64,000 nucleotides of DNA. Origin: an uncultured Coriobacteriaceae bacterium. Lineage in GTDB: Bacteria; Actinomycetota; Coriobacteriia; Coriobacteriales; Atopobiaceae. The stretch covers positions 1 through 64,000 of the forward strand of contig CACZCK010000002.1 in NCBI GenBank assembly GCA_902779675.1, given 5' to 3'. How positions within the stretch are numbered: the stretch's first letter is position 1; each line of letters opens with the position of its first letter. The translations under genes were made by a program, and so were the position numbers. A model generated the notes under the pieces. The model was not told the DNA's origin. It saw only the letters and a program-made list of their open reading frames with translations, and searched no databases. This document shows, piece after piece, positions 43,372 to 52,700 of this stretch.

Positions 43372-45138
43372 GTGAGAGACCTCCTTGTCTACCTGCGCGA
43401 CTACCGGCGCGAAAGCGTCCTGGCACCGCTGCTCAAGCTGGCGGAGTCACTCATGGACCTGCTCGTGCCCCTGGTGGTTGCTGCCATCATCGACGAGGGT
43501 ATCGCCCATGCGGACCAAGGCCTCATCTGGGGACGCTTTGCGCTGCTCATCGGGCTGGCCGTACTGGGCATGGGCTTCTCGTTCGCGGCACAGTGGATGG
43601 CCGCAAAGGCCAGCGTGGGTTTTGCCACCAAGCTGCGTCAGGCGCTCTTCGACCACATCCAGAGTCTCTCGTACCGCGAGCTGGACACCCTGGGCACCGA
43701 TACCCTCATCACCCGTATGACCAGCGATATCAACCAGATCCAGAACGGACTCAACCTGGCGCTGCGCCTGCTGCTGCGCAGCCCCTTCATCGTGTTTGGC
43801 GCCATGGTCTGCGCCTTTGCCATCGACGTGCCCAGCGCTCTGCTCTTTGCCGTGGCCATACCGCTGCTGTCGCTCGTGGTCTTTGGCATCATGCTGTCCA
43901 GCATCCCGCTCTTTGCCCAGGTGCAGCAGGCCCTGGACCAGCTGCTGGGCATGACGCGCGAGAACCTCACCGGCGTACGCGTCATTCGGGCCTTCTGCAA
44001 GGAGCAGGCCGAGATCGACGAGTTCGACCGCCGCAACGATGCCCTCACCCACATGAACGAGCACGTGGGACACCTGTCAGCCCTCATGAACCCCGCCACC
44101 TACCTCATCATCAACGTGGCCACCATCTTCCTCATCCGCCAAGGGGCACTGCGCGTACAGGCAGGCGCCCTCCAGCAGGGCGACGTGGTGGCGCTCTACA
44201 ACTACATGGCCCAGATCGTGGTCGAGCTGGTCAAGCTCGCCTCGCTCATCATCACCATCAACCGCGCGCTCGCCTGCGCTCGACGCGTGCAGGACATGCT
44301 CGAGGTGCAACCCTCGATGGCCTACCCCCAGGCCCTACCTGCAACCCTGCCTGCGACCAGCGAGGCCGTGCACTTCGATCACGTTTCGTTCTCGTATTCG
44401 CAGACGGGCGACGCCGCGCTAACCGACATCGACTTCTCGGCGCAACGCGGGCAGACCATCGGCATCATCGGCGGCACGGGTAGCGGCAAGACGTCCGTCG
44501 TCAACCTCATCGCACGCTTCTACGACGCCACGAAGGGCACCGTGCTGGTCGACGGCATCGACGTGCGTGCCTACCCAGAGGGCGCCCTCATCGACAAGAT
44601 CGGCATCGTGCCCCAGAAGGCCGTGCTCTTTGAGGGCAGCATCCGCAGCAACCTGCTATGGGGCAACCCCGAGGCAACCGACCAGGACATCTGGAACGCA
44701 CTCGCCACGGCTCAGGCCACCGAGGTGGTGCGCGGCAAGGACGGCCAGCTCGACGCTTCCATCGAGCAGGGTGGTCGCAACCTGTCGGGCGGGCAGCGTC
44801 AGCGCCTCACCATCGCCCGCGCCTTGGTCAAGCGACCGCAGATCCTCATCCTCGACGACTCCGCCAGCGCGCTGGACTTTGCCACCGACCTCGCCCTGCG
44901 TCGCGCCATCGCTAGCCTGCCGGGCACCATGACCGTCTTCATCGTGTCGCAGCGCACCTCCAGCGTGCGTCAAGCCGACCAGATCCTGGTGCTCGACGAT
45001 GGCCGGCTGGCCGGTGTGGGCACCCATGACGAGCTCATGGGCTCTTGCCGCGTCTACCAGGAGATTTACTACTCGCAGTTCCCCGACGAACGGCCCCGCA
45101 CCAGAGACCTCGCCAGCGTGCAGGGGGTGATCGCATGA
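43372..45138 (+). CDS. ABC exporter subunit with degenerate ATP site
   Basis: The 588-residue half-exporter has about six helices and an ATPase domain with Walker A GGTGSGKT (about 367), canonical signature LSGGQRQR, but Walker B ILILDDSASALD, where Asp (D496) replaces the catalytic Glu. This is the mark of the degenerate site in heterodimeric exporters such as BmrCD or TM287/288. A GTG start is chosen because AAAGGA lies 6 bases upstream; the ATG at 43339 has no site. The next gene overlaps it by 4 bases (ATGA). Confidence 0.85.
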   Translation: MRDLLVYLRDYRRESVLAPLLKLAESLMDLLVPLVVAAIIDEGIAHADQGLIWGRFALLIGLAVLGMGFSFAAQWMAAKASVGFATKLRQALFDHIQSLSYRELDTLGTDTLITRMTSDINQIQNGLNLALRLLLRSPFIVFGAMVCAFAIDVPSALLFAVAIPLLSLVVFGIMLSSIPLFAQVQQALDQLLGMTRENLTGVRVIRAFCKEQAEIDEFDRRNDALTHMNEHVGHLSALMNPATYLIINVATIFLIRQGALRVQAGALQQGDVVALYNYMAQIVVELVKLASLIITINRALACARRVQDMLEVQPSMAYPQALPATLPATSEAVHFDHVSFSYSQTGDAALTDIDFSAQRGQTIGIIGGTGSGKTSVVNLIARFYDATKGTVLVDGIDVRAYPEGALIDKIGIVPQKAVLFEGSIRSNLLWGNPEATDQDIWNALATAQATEVVRGKDGQLDASIEQGGRNLSGGQRQRLTIARALVKRPQILILDDSASALDFATDLALRRAIASLPGTMTVFIVSQRTSSVRQADQILVLDDGRLAGVGTHDELMGSCRVYQEIYYSQFPDERPRTRDLASVQGVIA

Positions 45139-46889
45139 GCCAGAACGCCTCGGGCGCCACCAGTCGCCAGACCCTCGCTAAGGTCCTAGTCCTTATCGGC
45201 CGCTACCGACTCCTGTTGCTGGCCAGCGTCCTTCTGGCCGCACTAACCGTGGTGTTGCAGCTATACGTGCCCATCCTTTTTGGCGACGCCATCGATCAGA
45301 TCGTCTCGCCCACGAGCGTCAACCTGCAGGCCCTCGCCGCCATCTTGGGCAAGGCGCTCGCGCTGATCGTGGTCTCGTCGGTCGCTACGTGGGTCATGAA
45401 TCTGGTCAACAATCGGCTGGCCTATCACACGGTCAGGGACATCCGCGCCCGTGCCATCCGCCAGATTCAGCGACTCCCACTTTCCTACCTCGACGCGCAC
45501 AGCTCGGGCGACGTCGTGCAGCGCATCATCGCCGACACCGATCAGCTCTCCGACGGCCTGCTGCTGGGCTTCACGCAGCTCTTCTCGGGCGTCATCACCA
45601 TCGTGGTGACCCTCGCGTTCATGCTCTCCAAGAACGTGGGCATTACGCTCATGGTGCTCGTGCTCACACCCGTCAGCTTCCTGGTGGCGCGTTTCATTGC
45701 CGCGCGCTCCTTTGACATGTTCAGCAGGCAGACCGAGACGCGCGGACGCCAGACCGCACTCGTCAACGAGCTGGTGGGCAACCAGCGGGTCGTCAAGGCC
45801 TTTGGCCACGAACGGCAGGCATCAGAGCAGTTCAGGGCCCTCAACGACGAGCTGCAGGGCTACGCGCAGCGGGCGGTCTTCTTCAGCTCGCTCACCAACC
45901 CTTCCACACGCGCCGTCAACAACGTGATCTATGCCCTGGTGGCGCTCGTCGGCGCACGCCTCATCCTTGCCGGCCAGCTCACGGTGGGCGGTCTCACGGT
46001 GCTGCTCTCCTACGCCAACCAGTACATGAAGCCCTTCAACGACATCTCGTCGGTCATCACCGAGCTGCAGAACGCCCTGGCCTGCGCAGCGCGCGTCTTC
46101 GAGCTCATCGAGGCCGAGCCCGAACCTGCCGACGCCACGGCCGAGCTGGTCAGCCGCGGTGGCAAGGTGGACATCAGCGACGTGGCCTTCTCGTACGACA
46201 AGAGCAAGCGACTCATCGAGGGCTTCAGCTTCCATGCTGAACCGGGCACCAAGACGGCCATCGTCGGTCCCACCGGCTGCGGCAAGACCACCCTCATCAA
46301 CCTGCTCATGCGCTTCTACGATACGGACGCAGGTAGCATCTGCGTGGACGACCAGAGCATCACAGACGTATCGCGCGCATCGCTGCGGCGCACCTACGGC
46401 ATGGTGCTGCAGGAGACCTGGCTCAAGCGCGCCACCGTGCGCGAGAACATCGCCTTCGGGCGTCCCGACGCCACCGACGACGAGATCATCGCTGCCGCGC
46501 GCGAGGCCCACAGCTGGGAGTTCATCCGCCGCCTGCCGCAGGGGCTCGACACCCCCATCACCGACGACAGCCTGAGCCAGGGCCAGAAGCAGCTGCTGTG
46601 CATCACCCGCGTGATGCTCTGCCTGCCCCCGATGCTCATCCTCGACGAGGCGACTTCCAGCATCGACACCCGCACCGAGCTGCAAATTCAGGAGGCCTTC
46701 GACAAGCTCATGCGCGGACGCACCAGCTTTGTGGTGGCGCACCGCCTCTCCACCATCCGCGAAGCCGACCAGATTCTGGTCATGCGCGACGGACGCATCG
46801 TGGAGCAGGGCACCCACCACGAGCTGCTCGCACGGCAGGGGTTCTACGCGGAGCTCTACCACGCGCAGTTTGCCGGCAGCGCCAGCTGA
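45135..46889 (+). CDS. ABC exporter subunit, partner of the 43372 gene
   Basis: The 584-residue half-exporter has six helices, Walker A GPTGCGKT and Walker B LILDEATSSID with the catalytic Glu intact, but the signature is LSQGQ (480-484) instead of LSGGQ. The altered signature would face the degenerate Walker site of the partner, exactly as expected for a heterodimer with one active site. It starts inside the previous stop codon (ATGA). The stop codon is the first TGA of the MITE-like repeat that follows. Substrate unknown: drug, peptide or lipid. Confidence 0.87.
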   Translation: MSQNASGATSRQTLAKVLVLIGRYRLLLLASVLLAALTVVLQLYVPILFGDAIDQIVSPTSVNLQALAAILGKALALIVVSSVATWVMNLVNNRLAYHTVRDIRARAIRQIQRLPLSYLDAHSSGDVVQRIIADTDQLSDGLLLGFTQLFSGVITIVVTLAFMLSKNVGITLMVLVLTPVSFLVARFIAARSFDMFSRQTETRGRQTALVNELVGNQRVVKAFGHERQASEQFRALNDELQGYAQRAVFFSSLTNPSTRAVNNVIYALVALVGARLILAGQLTVGGLTVLLSYANQYMKPFNDISSVITELQNALACAARVFELIEAEPEPADATAELVSRGGKVDISDVAFSYDKSKRLIEGFSFHAEPGTKTAIVGPTGCGKTTLINLLMRFYDTDAGSICVDDQSITDVSRASLRRTYGMVLQETWLKRATVRENIAFGRPDATDDEIIAAAREAHSWEFIRRLPQGLDTPITDDSLSQGQKQLLCITRVMLCLPPMLILDEATSSIDTRTELQIQEAFDKLMRGRTSFVVAHRLSTIREADQILVMRDGRIVEQGTHHELLARQGFYAELYHAQFAGSAS

Positions 46890-47009
46890 CTCAGAAGGAA
46901 TACCCTCCTTGGATCAACCCAGACGGGCAACCGCCTACAACCCGAGTTGTAGGTGTTTTCCCATCCCCTTCTCTGCCTGACTCAAAGGGGAGTATCCCTT
47001 CTGAATCAG
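46886..47009. repeat. MITE-like element, 124 bp
   Basis: Imperfect terminal inverted repeats of about 31 bases (46886-46916 and 46978-47009) share TGACTCA, GAAGG and TACCC-type blocks. An inner perfect hairpin CCTACAAC (46934-46941) / GTTGTAGG (46946-46953) lies between them. The left end begins at the stop codon of the ABC gene, and a single half-copy occurs at 52701-52731. No coding sequence is inside. Confidence 0.7.
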
Positions 47010-47120
47010 CCTTCCGTGCCGCAATTTGTCGCATTGCCGTAGCGGCAAGAGCTCCGGTGCGAGCGCCATTACGCTCGTCGTACAATGGGTGCCCTACGCC
47101 CCCCAACCGGAAGGACCTCC

Positions 47121-47594
47121 ATGGCACGCGCCTCAAGGAGACTTGCCCTCGTCGTCAGCGCCCTGCTTGCGATCGTGGTCATGGCCGGCTGCGCGAAGCG
47201 TGCCACCCAGAAGCCGGTCGAGACAAGCGCGGCGATGGCAGGCGCGTACCAGGTGGATTACGGCAAGTCCAAGCTCTACGACCACGACGACATGGACGCT
47301 GCCATCCAGGTCATCATGGGCGAGTTTGGTACCTGGAAGGGCTGCACGATGCAGGACATCGTCTTTACCAGCGACGACGTCTGCACCGCTGACGTCTCCT
47401 ATTGCAACGAGCTGCGCGACGAGGGCGCTCCCGAGTTCGACGAGGCCATCGTCTTCAAGAGCGACTTCCACTCCCCCAGCGGGCAGGACGCCGAGGGCAC
47501 CGCATGGGAGCCCGACACCGACTATGCCGGCTGGGAATGGCACCTTGCCCGCACCGGCAACGGCACCTGGCAGCTGCTTACCTGGGGATACTAG
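47121..47594 (+). CDS. Lipoprotein of unknown function
   Basis: The 157-residue protein has a lipoprotein signal (basic ARASRR, hydrophobic stretch, MAGC) with the lipidated Cys at about residue 24. The mature domain contains two Cys-bearing phrases, WKGCTMQDIV and DVCTADVSYC, with three or four cysteines that may pair outside the cell, and ends WHLARTGNGTWQLLTWGY. No family was recognised with confidence. GGAAGGA precedes the ATG. Its last 4 bases overlap the end of the convergent methyltransferase gene. Confidence 0.65.
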   Translation: MARASRRLALVVSALLAIVVMAGCAKRATQKPVETSAAMAGAYQVDYGKSKLYDHDDMDAAIQVIMGEFGTWKGCTMQDIVFTSDDVCTADVSYCNELRDEGAPEFDEAIVFKSDFHSPSGQDAEGTAWEPDTDYAGWEWHLARTGNGTWQLLTWGY

Positions 47595-48424
47595 GCCACA
47601 TCAAAGCGGTTAATCCGCATCTTGACCGCGCCATCACACAGGCGCGCCAAGAAGCGATGCAGCCCCGTGACGGCAGGATCGTCCATGGGGTAGTACCCCA
47701 GCATGTAACCCCTCCACGACACGGCGGCCTTTGGACACCACGAACGCAGCACAGTCGGATCGTCGACGGCAAGACACTCGTCGTAGTTCTCCATGCCAAA
47801 GTTCTTGAAGGTGGTCCTCATCAGGCGCTTGCCCAGCTTGCCCACAGTGTCAAACACGATGCGGCAACCACCAAAGCGCTCGGCCAGCTCGTTGACCAGT
47901 GCGCGGGCCTGCCCCTCGGTAAAGTAGTGGAAGACGCCCGCCGCAAAGAAGACGGCTCCCGCGCTGCCATCCACCTGGTCCATCCAGACAAAGTCGTTGA
48001 GGTTGCTGGCCACGTTGAGCTCGCGCTCGCCCGCAGGGCTCAGCTGTTCGCGCGCCTCGATGATGTCGGGCATATCCACGTTGTAGATGCGACAGGTGCC
48101 ATTGTCGCAGGCACGACCCGTCTGGTCGAGGCCGCAGCCCATGTTGATCACCGCGGCGGCAGGATGGGACGCCAGATAGTCGTTGATCTCCCACTGCATG
48201 TCGAGCTGACGCATGGCCGCCTCGAGGGCACCAAAGCGCCAGAACGTGCTGTTGGCCTGCTTGTCCAAGCTAGAGAAGTCGTAGTCCAGACGGGAGCAGA
48301 TCTTAGCGGCGCTCGGGTCGGTGTAGAGCTTGGGGAACACCTCGGCGCAGAGCTTGCGACCGTACAGGGGGATGATGAGCGTCTCCTGCACCGAGCCCTT
48401 CTCAATGGTGATCTTCTCTGGCAT
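47591..48424 (-). CDS. PPM1/TcmP-type SAM-dependent methyltransferase
   Basis: The 277-residue protein resembles the leucine carboxyl/TcmP-like methyltransferase family. AVINMGCGLDQTG (about 90-102) is the SAM-binding loop, RIYNVDMPDIIEARE the following acidic loop, and GAVFFAAGVFHYFTE a typical later strand. It methylates an unknown carboxyl, hydroxyl or small-molecule acceptor. GAGGAG precedes the ATG. It is convergent with the lipoprotein gene and monocistronic in appearance. Confidence 0.8.
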   Translation of the reverse strand: MPEKITIEKGSVQETLIIPLYGRKLCAEVFPKLYTDPSAAKICSRLDYDFSSLDKQANSTFWRFGALEAAMRQLDMQWEINDYLASHPAAAVINMGCGLDQTGRACDNGTCRIYNVDMPDIIEAREQLSPAGERELNVASNLNDFVWMDQVDGSAGAVFFAAGVFHYFTEGQARALVNELAERFGGCRIVFDTVGKLGKRLMRTTFKNFGMENYDECLAVDDPTVLRSWCPKAAVSWRGYMLGYYPMDDPAVTGLHRFLARLCDGAVKMRINRFDVA

Positions 48425-48522
48425 GGCAGTCTCCTCGTGTGTCTCGTCAATAGTTAGTCATGGCTTACTAGTGTACCGCGAGTGACTGCGCCGGGCACTC
48501 GGACGGCCAGTTGCGAATACGA

Positions 48523-48555
48523 CTGCGGACCCCGTCCGTCAGACGAGGTCCGCAG
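48523..48555 (-). terminator. Hairpin after the aminotransferase gene
   Basis: CTGCGGACC (48523-48531) pairs with GGTCCGCAG (48547-48555) and CGTC/GACG extends the stem inside. No T tract follows, so its terminator role is uncertain. Confidence 0.5.
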
Positions 48556-48578
48556 GAGATGCAAATCTGTCAGATCGC

Positions 48579-49724
48579 CTACGCAATCAGCAGGTCGTCA
48601 GGCAGCGTCGCGGCATACTCGCCCAGCTTGGCGAGACCCGCCTTGAAGTACTCGACGTCACCATAGCCGTAGCCAATACGGAAGCCGTGCTCCATGTTGA
48701 AGCACATGCCATGGCAAACCAGCGCACCGGTCTTCTCAAAGAGGTCCTCGCAGAACTCCTTGGTCGGGATATCCCAGTCGTAGGTCAGGAAGCTCGTGGA
48801 GCCGTGCGACTGGCAGGCCAGGTGGAAGTGCGGCTGATCCTTGAGCCACTCGTTGAGCGCCGCACGACCCTCCTCGCAGATCTTGTGGTTGCGCGCGAAC
48901 AGTGCCTCCTTGTGCTCCACGACGATGGCGGTCAGGAGCTCGGTGATGGGGCTCTCGCAGATGGTGTTGAACGAGCGCAGGTTCTTGATCACGTGCGTGA
49001 GGCCCAGGTCACGGGTGGCGATCCAACCGGTACGCAGGCCCGCGCACGAGAAGACCTTGGAGGTGCCGCCCGTGGAGATGCCGCGCTCGTAGACGTCCAC
49101 GATGCTTGCCATGTAGCCCTCGTCCAGGCCACGATAGATCTCGTCGCAGACCACGTAGGCGCCAACCGGGCGCGCGATGGCGGCCAGCTGCTCGAGCTCG
49201 TTGCGATTGAGGGCGTAGCCAGTGGGGTTGGAGGGACTGGTGAGGAAGATGGCCTTGGTGTGGCCGTCAACCAGCCCGGCCAGCTTCCTGAAGTTGATGC
49301 CAAAGCCGTCCTCAGGACCACACACGTACTCGCGCACCTCGCAGCCCAGAGCCTCCGGAATCGAGACGAACTGCTGGTAGGAGGGAACGACGACGATCAC
49401 GTTGTCGCCCTTCTCACAGAGGGCGTAGCAGGTCAGCGCGTTGGCGCTCGTACCGCCGTGCACCACCATGACATTCTCGGGCTGGATAGCCGGGGTCTCG
49501 AACATGCTGGCAAAAGCCTCGCGCAGGCGCGGCATACCCTCAAAGTAGCCGTAGTGCAAGCTCATATGGGCCAGCTCGCCAAAGACCTCTTCCTGCGAGA
49601 CGCCGCAGATCTCAAAGAGGTCCTGCATGTTCATGGGCTTGCAGCAGCTGGAGCCCATGTTGTAGGTTGCCACGGCGTCAAGCGGGTTGAGCCACCACTC
49701 GAGTTCGAACTTCTCGATGTTCAT
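48579..49724 (-). CDS. Class I/II aminotransferase
   Basis: The 381-residue PLP enzyme has the fold-type I layout: SPSNPTGYAL, VVCDEIYRGLD with the PLP-binding Asp and Tyr, and the Schiff-base lysine in GGTSKVFSCAGLRTGW, ending with a HGFRIGYG carboxylate-binding Arg region. It transaminates an amino acid with 2-oxoglutarate or pyruvate. The second ATG (49724) has AGGA 7 bases upstream and is preferred over ATG 49730. It is directly downstream of the ornithine cyclodeaminase-like gene and probably belongs to the same transcript. Confidence 0.85.
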   Translation of the reverse strand: MNIEKFELEWWLNPLDAVATYNMGSSCCKPMNMQDLFEICGVSQEEVFGELAHMSLHYGYFEGMPRLREAFASMFETPAIQPENVMVVHGGTSANALTCYALCEKGDNVIVVVPSYQQFVSIPEALGCEVREYVCGPEDGFGINFRKLAGLVDGHTKAIFLTSPSNPTGYALNRNELEQLAAIARPVGAYVVCDEIYRGLDEGYMASIVDVYERGISTGGTSKVFSCAGLRTGWIATRDLGLTHVIKNLRSFNTICESPITELLTAIVVEHKEALFARNHKICEEGRAALNEWLKDQPHFHLACQSHGSTSFLTYDWDIPTKEFCEDLFEKTGALVCHGMCFNMEHGFRIGYGYGDVEYFKAGLAKLGEYAATLPDDLLIA

Positions 49725-49815
49725 CGTCATTTCCTTTCAGAAGAAGCCATTCCGTTGTAAGCGGGATCGTCGTCCGTATGGGACGGTTTTCCACGTCGAA
49801 TCTGATGCCGCAGTG

Positions 49816-50826
49816 CTAGAGCTGTACCGTGGTGCCGACGCCTTCGGCCTCCGCACGCTTGACGATGCGGGCGATGGTCGCCAGGTCCTGCAACGACAGA
49901 CCCGTCGAGTCAAAGACGGTGATCTGCTCGTCGCTCGTACGGGCAGGGGTCGCACCGGCAATGATCGCGCCGATCTCGTCGAGCTCGCCGCCAAGCACGC
50001 CCTGCTTGTGGGGCATCTCGCACTCCCCCACCGTGAGGCACTGGTGAACGTCGTCGGCCACCACGCGAGCGGCGGCAAGAAGCGCCGACTCGGCTTCCTG
50101 CTTGCCCGACTTGTCGGCACCCACGCAGCTGACATGCGTGCCCGGACGCACCCACTCGGCACGCAGGTAGGGCTCGTAGCTAGGCGTGGCCGTCATGATG
50201 ACGTCCGCCTGGCGCACGGATTCCTCAAGCATGCCAGTCTCGATGGTCGGGATGACGGCGTCGGTGCCCTCGAGCAGCTCGGCAACCGTTCCCTGAATCT
50301 GGTCGAGGCGCGCAGGATCGGTCGCACCATGCAGCGGATTGGTGACGATCACCCGCGTGAGCTGCGGAAGCGCCAACAGGTTGGCCGCAACCAGATAGGG
50401 GCACAGCCCACCGTCACCACAGATCACCAGCGTATGGGAGTCCTTGCGGGCGAGCCATTTGGCACCGATTGCGCCAGCAGCTCCAGTGCGGAACCGCGTG
50501 ATGGGCATGGCGTTGAGCACGGCCTTGGGCGCACCCGTGGCATAGTCGAATACCAGCGACGTGCCGTGGTAAACGGGAAGGCCCTGATCGGGGTTGTCGT
50601 AATAGCAGCTGATGGCCTTGAGACCCCAGATGCCGTCGCCATCAAGGTTGCCGCTCTTGAGGTCCATGTCGCGCACGCCATCCACGAACTCGTGGAAGAG
50701 CAGCGGCCATGCAGAACCGGAGCCCTGGTGCTTCTGCGCGTACGCCCCCTCCACGGCCTCGAGGGCCATGGGAATGCTCACCAGACCGGCGACTTCGTCT
50801 GCGTTCAGTATGCGAATGGTATCCAT
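49816..50826 (-). CDS. Ornithine cyclodeaminase/mu-crystallin family protein
   Basis: The 336-residue protein belongs to the ornithine cyclodeaminase/mu-crystallin family of NAD(P)-binding enzymes. TRFRTGAAGAIGAKWLA (about 119-135) is the family Arg-rich substrate/cofactor segment, HTLVICGDGG marks the dinucleotide-binding fold (here GDGG instead of GxGxxG), and DVIMTATPS is conserved. Members make proline from ornithine or reduce/form cyclic imino acids and ketimines. GGGGAGGG precedes the ATG at 50826. Paired with an aminotransferase it suggests a small amino-acid or imine pathway; product not predictable. Confidence 0.8.
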   Translation of the reverse strand: MDTIRILNADEVAGLVSIPMALEAVEGAYAQKHQGSGSAWPLLFHEFVDGVRDMDLKSGNLDGDGIWGLKAISCYYDNPDQGLPVYHGTSLVFDYATGAPKAVLNAMPITRFRTGAAGAIGAKWLARKDSHTLVICGDGGLCPYLVAANLLALPQLTRVIVTNPLHGATDPARLDQIQGTVAELLEGTDAVIPTIETGMLEESVRQADVIMTATPSYEPYLRAEWVRPGTHVSCVGADKSGKQEAESALLAAARVVADDVHQCLTVGECEMPHKQGVLGGELDEIGAIIAGATPARTSDEQITVFDSTGLSLQDLATIARIVKRAEAEGVGTTVQL

Positions 50827-51222
50827 TTCGCCCTCCCCTACCGTCATGCATGGCGACACTCGCCCCGTGGGCGACGCTCATGCGCATCAACTTGGAAGAG
50901 GCCAGGCGGAGACGGAGTGCGACACGCGTTGCCCCAAGACCGTCCCGAGATCGCCCCTGCTCCACGACCGGTGTAGGAGTGGCTTCTCGTATGGTTGCAC
51001 TATATCGGATATCCTAAGGTTTTGCAGATGCATCGCAGAATGCAATATGGGCGATTCTATTCATGACATAACATGTGGGTTCTATTTCAATCTTGAAATA
51101 TACGTGCAGAATCCCCGCCTGCTAAAGAATTCAGTTCATTGTTTATAATTTCAATTTCATACGTAGTATTGGATGCTCAATACACATTTGCTCCACAGGT
51201 TGGCCATACTCTCCGGGGGCAG
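50827..51222 (-). promoter_or_regulatory. AT-rich control region of the cyclodeaminase operon
   Basis: No gene is supported. The part 50985-51200 is far richer in A and T than the rest of the window. It contains the palindromes TTTCAATCTTGAAA (about 51085) and GGATATCC (about 51008), and ACTATA at 50999-51004 could be a minus-strand -10 box. A GC-rich leader of about 170 bases would precede the start codon. No known riboswitch was recognised. Confidence 0.45.
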
Positions 51223-51996
51223 CTAGCCAATTAGGCGGCAACGCAGGAGGCCGAGCTCGTCAGACGAGAGCCCGCAAGCCCGCACGTATGCCTCGATGCT
51301 CCCGTGCGCCCCGACGACCGCGTCGTAGACCTTACCGACAGTCTGCAACCGCCCCTCGAGACGCCGGCCCGCCAATGCCTGCGGCACCTCTCCCGTTTCC
51401 ACAAAGTGGTCCACCTGGCGCACCGGGGCAAAGGAGTACAGATAGTCGCGCACTATATCGCTGCGCGAAACGCCCGCCACGCCCAACAGCAGCATTGCCA
51501 CCATGCCCGTACGGTCCATACCCGCCGCGCAATGGAAGAGCGCGCACTCGTCGTGCGGCACCGCGGCCAGGAAGGAAAGAGCCTGCCGCATGGCGTCGTG
51601 ATTGCCCAGCATGGCAAGATAGCCCCGCGCCAGGTAGTCCAGGTCCTTCTGGGCGGCAACCAGCGCTGGGTCGCTCAGGTTCTGGCCAAAGAGGCTCACA
51701 TTGGTCCATGACACTCCACGCTCGCGCGCAAAGGGGCAGGTCAGCTCGGGGCTCTCTCCCTGGCCGCGCAGGTCCAGCACGTGCGTGAGGCCGTATTCGC
51801 GCAACCATGTGCGGTCCTTCTGACTCATGCAGCGCGTCGATCCGCAGCGCAAGAAGCGGTGCGACTGGGTGGGCCCGTCGGGCGTGGGCCAGCTCCCCAG
51901 CTCGCGCAGGTTCATGGCGCTGGGCACATCGAGGATGCGCACCCCGTCGGCACCAGGGGTGTGCATCTCTCCCAGCAGTCGGTCAAGCAGCCCCAT
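51223..51996 (-). CDS. Protein tyrosine/serine phosphatase
   Basis: The 257-residue cysteine phosphatase carries the P-loop HCAAGMDRTG with C156 nucleophile and R162, matching the bacterial tyrosine/serine phosphatase family (also lipid phosphatases such as LipA/MptpB). NLRELGSWPTPDG and VLDLRGQGE are family N-terminal segments with the general-acid loop. There is no signal peptide. GAGGAG precedes the ATG at 51996. It lies 41 bases downstream of the thymidine kinase gene and is probably in its transcript. Confidence 0.85.
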   Translation of the reverse strand: MGLLDRLLGEMHTPGADGVRILDVPSAMNLRELGSWPTPDGPTQSHRFLRCGSTRCMSQKDRTWLREYGLTHVLDLRGQGESPELTCPFARERGVSWTNVSLFGQNLSDPALVAAQKDLDYLARGYLAMLGNHDAMRQALSFLAAVPHDECALFHCAAGMDRTGMVAMLLLGVAGVSRSDIVRDYLYSFAPVRQVDHFVETGEVPQALAGRRLEGRLQTVGKVYDAVVGAHGSIEAYVRACGLSSDELGLLRCRLIG

Positions 51997-52037
51997 GTCT
52001 CCTCGTCTCGCCCAGACGCCGTGATCCCACTGACGCC

Positions 52038-52613
52038 CTAGCCGCGTGGCTTGCGAATAATGCCCAGCTTGTGATGCCTGCGACAGACGCTGGTGTACGA
52101 GTCGTTGCCACCCAGCTGCACCTGGCTGCCCTCGGTGACCATCTCGCCGCTCTCGTCGAAGCGCGCCACGCACGTGGCCGCACGCCCACACCAGCAGACG
52201 GTCTTGACCTCTTCGATGATGTCAGCCCAGGCCATGAGCCACAACGACCCCTCAAAGAGGTTGCGTTGGAAGTCGGTGCGCAGGCCATAGCAGATGACGG
52301 GAACCTCGAGCCGGTCGACGATGTCGGTGAGCTTGTCTACCTGCTCCTTGGTGCAAAATTGGGCCTCATCCACGATGACGCAGTCGTAGGCGCGAATCGC
52401 GTCATCGGTCATGTCCGTCAGCTGCTCGACCGAGATGCACGGCCGCGAAAGGCCGATGCGCGAGGCCATGACACCGTCGCCGTCACGGTTGTCGAGCGCA
52501 GGCTTGGCAAGCAGCGCATGCTGGCCCTTCTCTTGGTAGTTGTAGGCAACCATCAGGGCGTTTGCCGTCTTTGAGCTCCCCATGGAGCCGTAGCGGAAGT
52601 AGAGCTTTGCCAT
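52038..52613 (-). CDS. tdk: Thymidine kinase
   Basis: The 191-residue enzyme phosphorylates thymidine in DNA precursor salvage. The P-loop is GSMGSSKT (9-16), the catalytic base lies in VIVDEAQF, and Cys/His zinc ligands occur in VCWCGRAATC and VCRRHHK. The lasso segment between them is intact. GAGGGACACACG precedes the ATG at 52613; longer frames run into the repeat at 52701. It heads a two-gene unit with the phosphatase. Confidence 0.93.
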   Translation of the reverse strand: MAKLYFRYGSMGSSKTANALMVAYNYQEKGQHALLAKPALDNRDGDGVMASRIGLSRPCISVEQLTDMTDDAIRAYDCVIVDEAQFCTKEQVDKLTDIVDRLEVPVICYGLRTDFQRNLFEGSLWLMAWADIIEEVKTVCWCGRAATCVARFDESGEMVTEGSQVQLGGNDSYTSVCRRHHKLGIIRKPRG

Positions 52614-52700
52614 CGTGTGTCCCTCTTCTCGTACTGCGCAAGGCGCAAGGGCGCCGCCTCCCATAGTACTTGAACCGGCCCCACCGTCGCCGCCAACCGT

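Noticed and set aside
50826..51000. Riboswitch in the leader of the cyclodeaminase operon
   Set aside because: The GC-rich leader folds locally, but no known riboswitch core was recognised.
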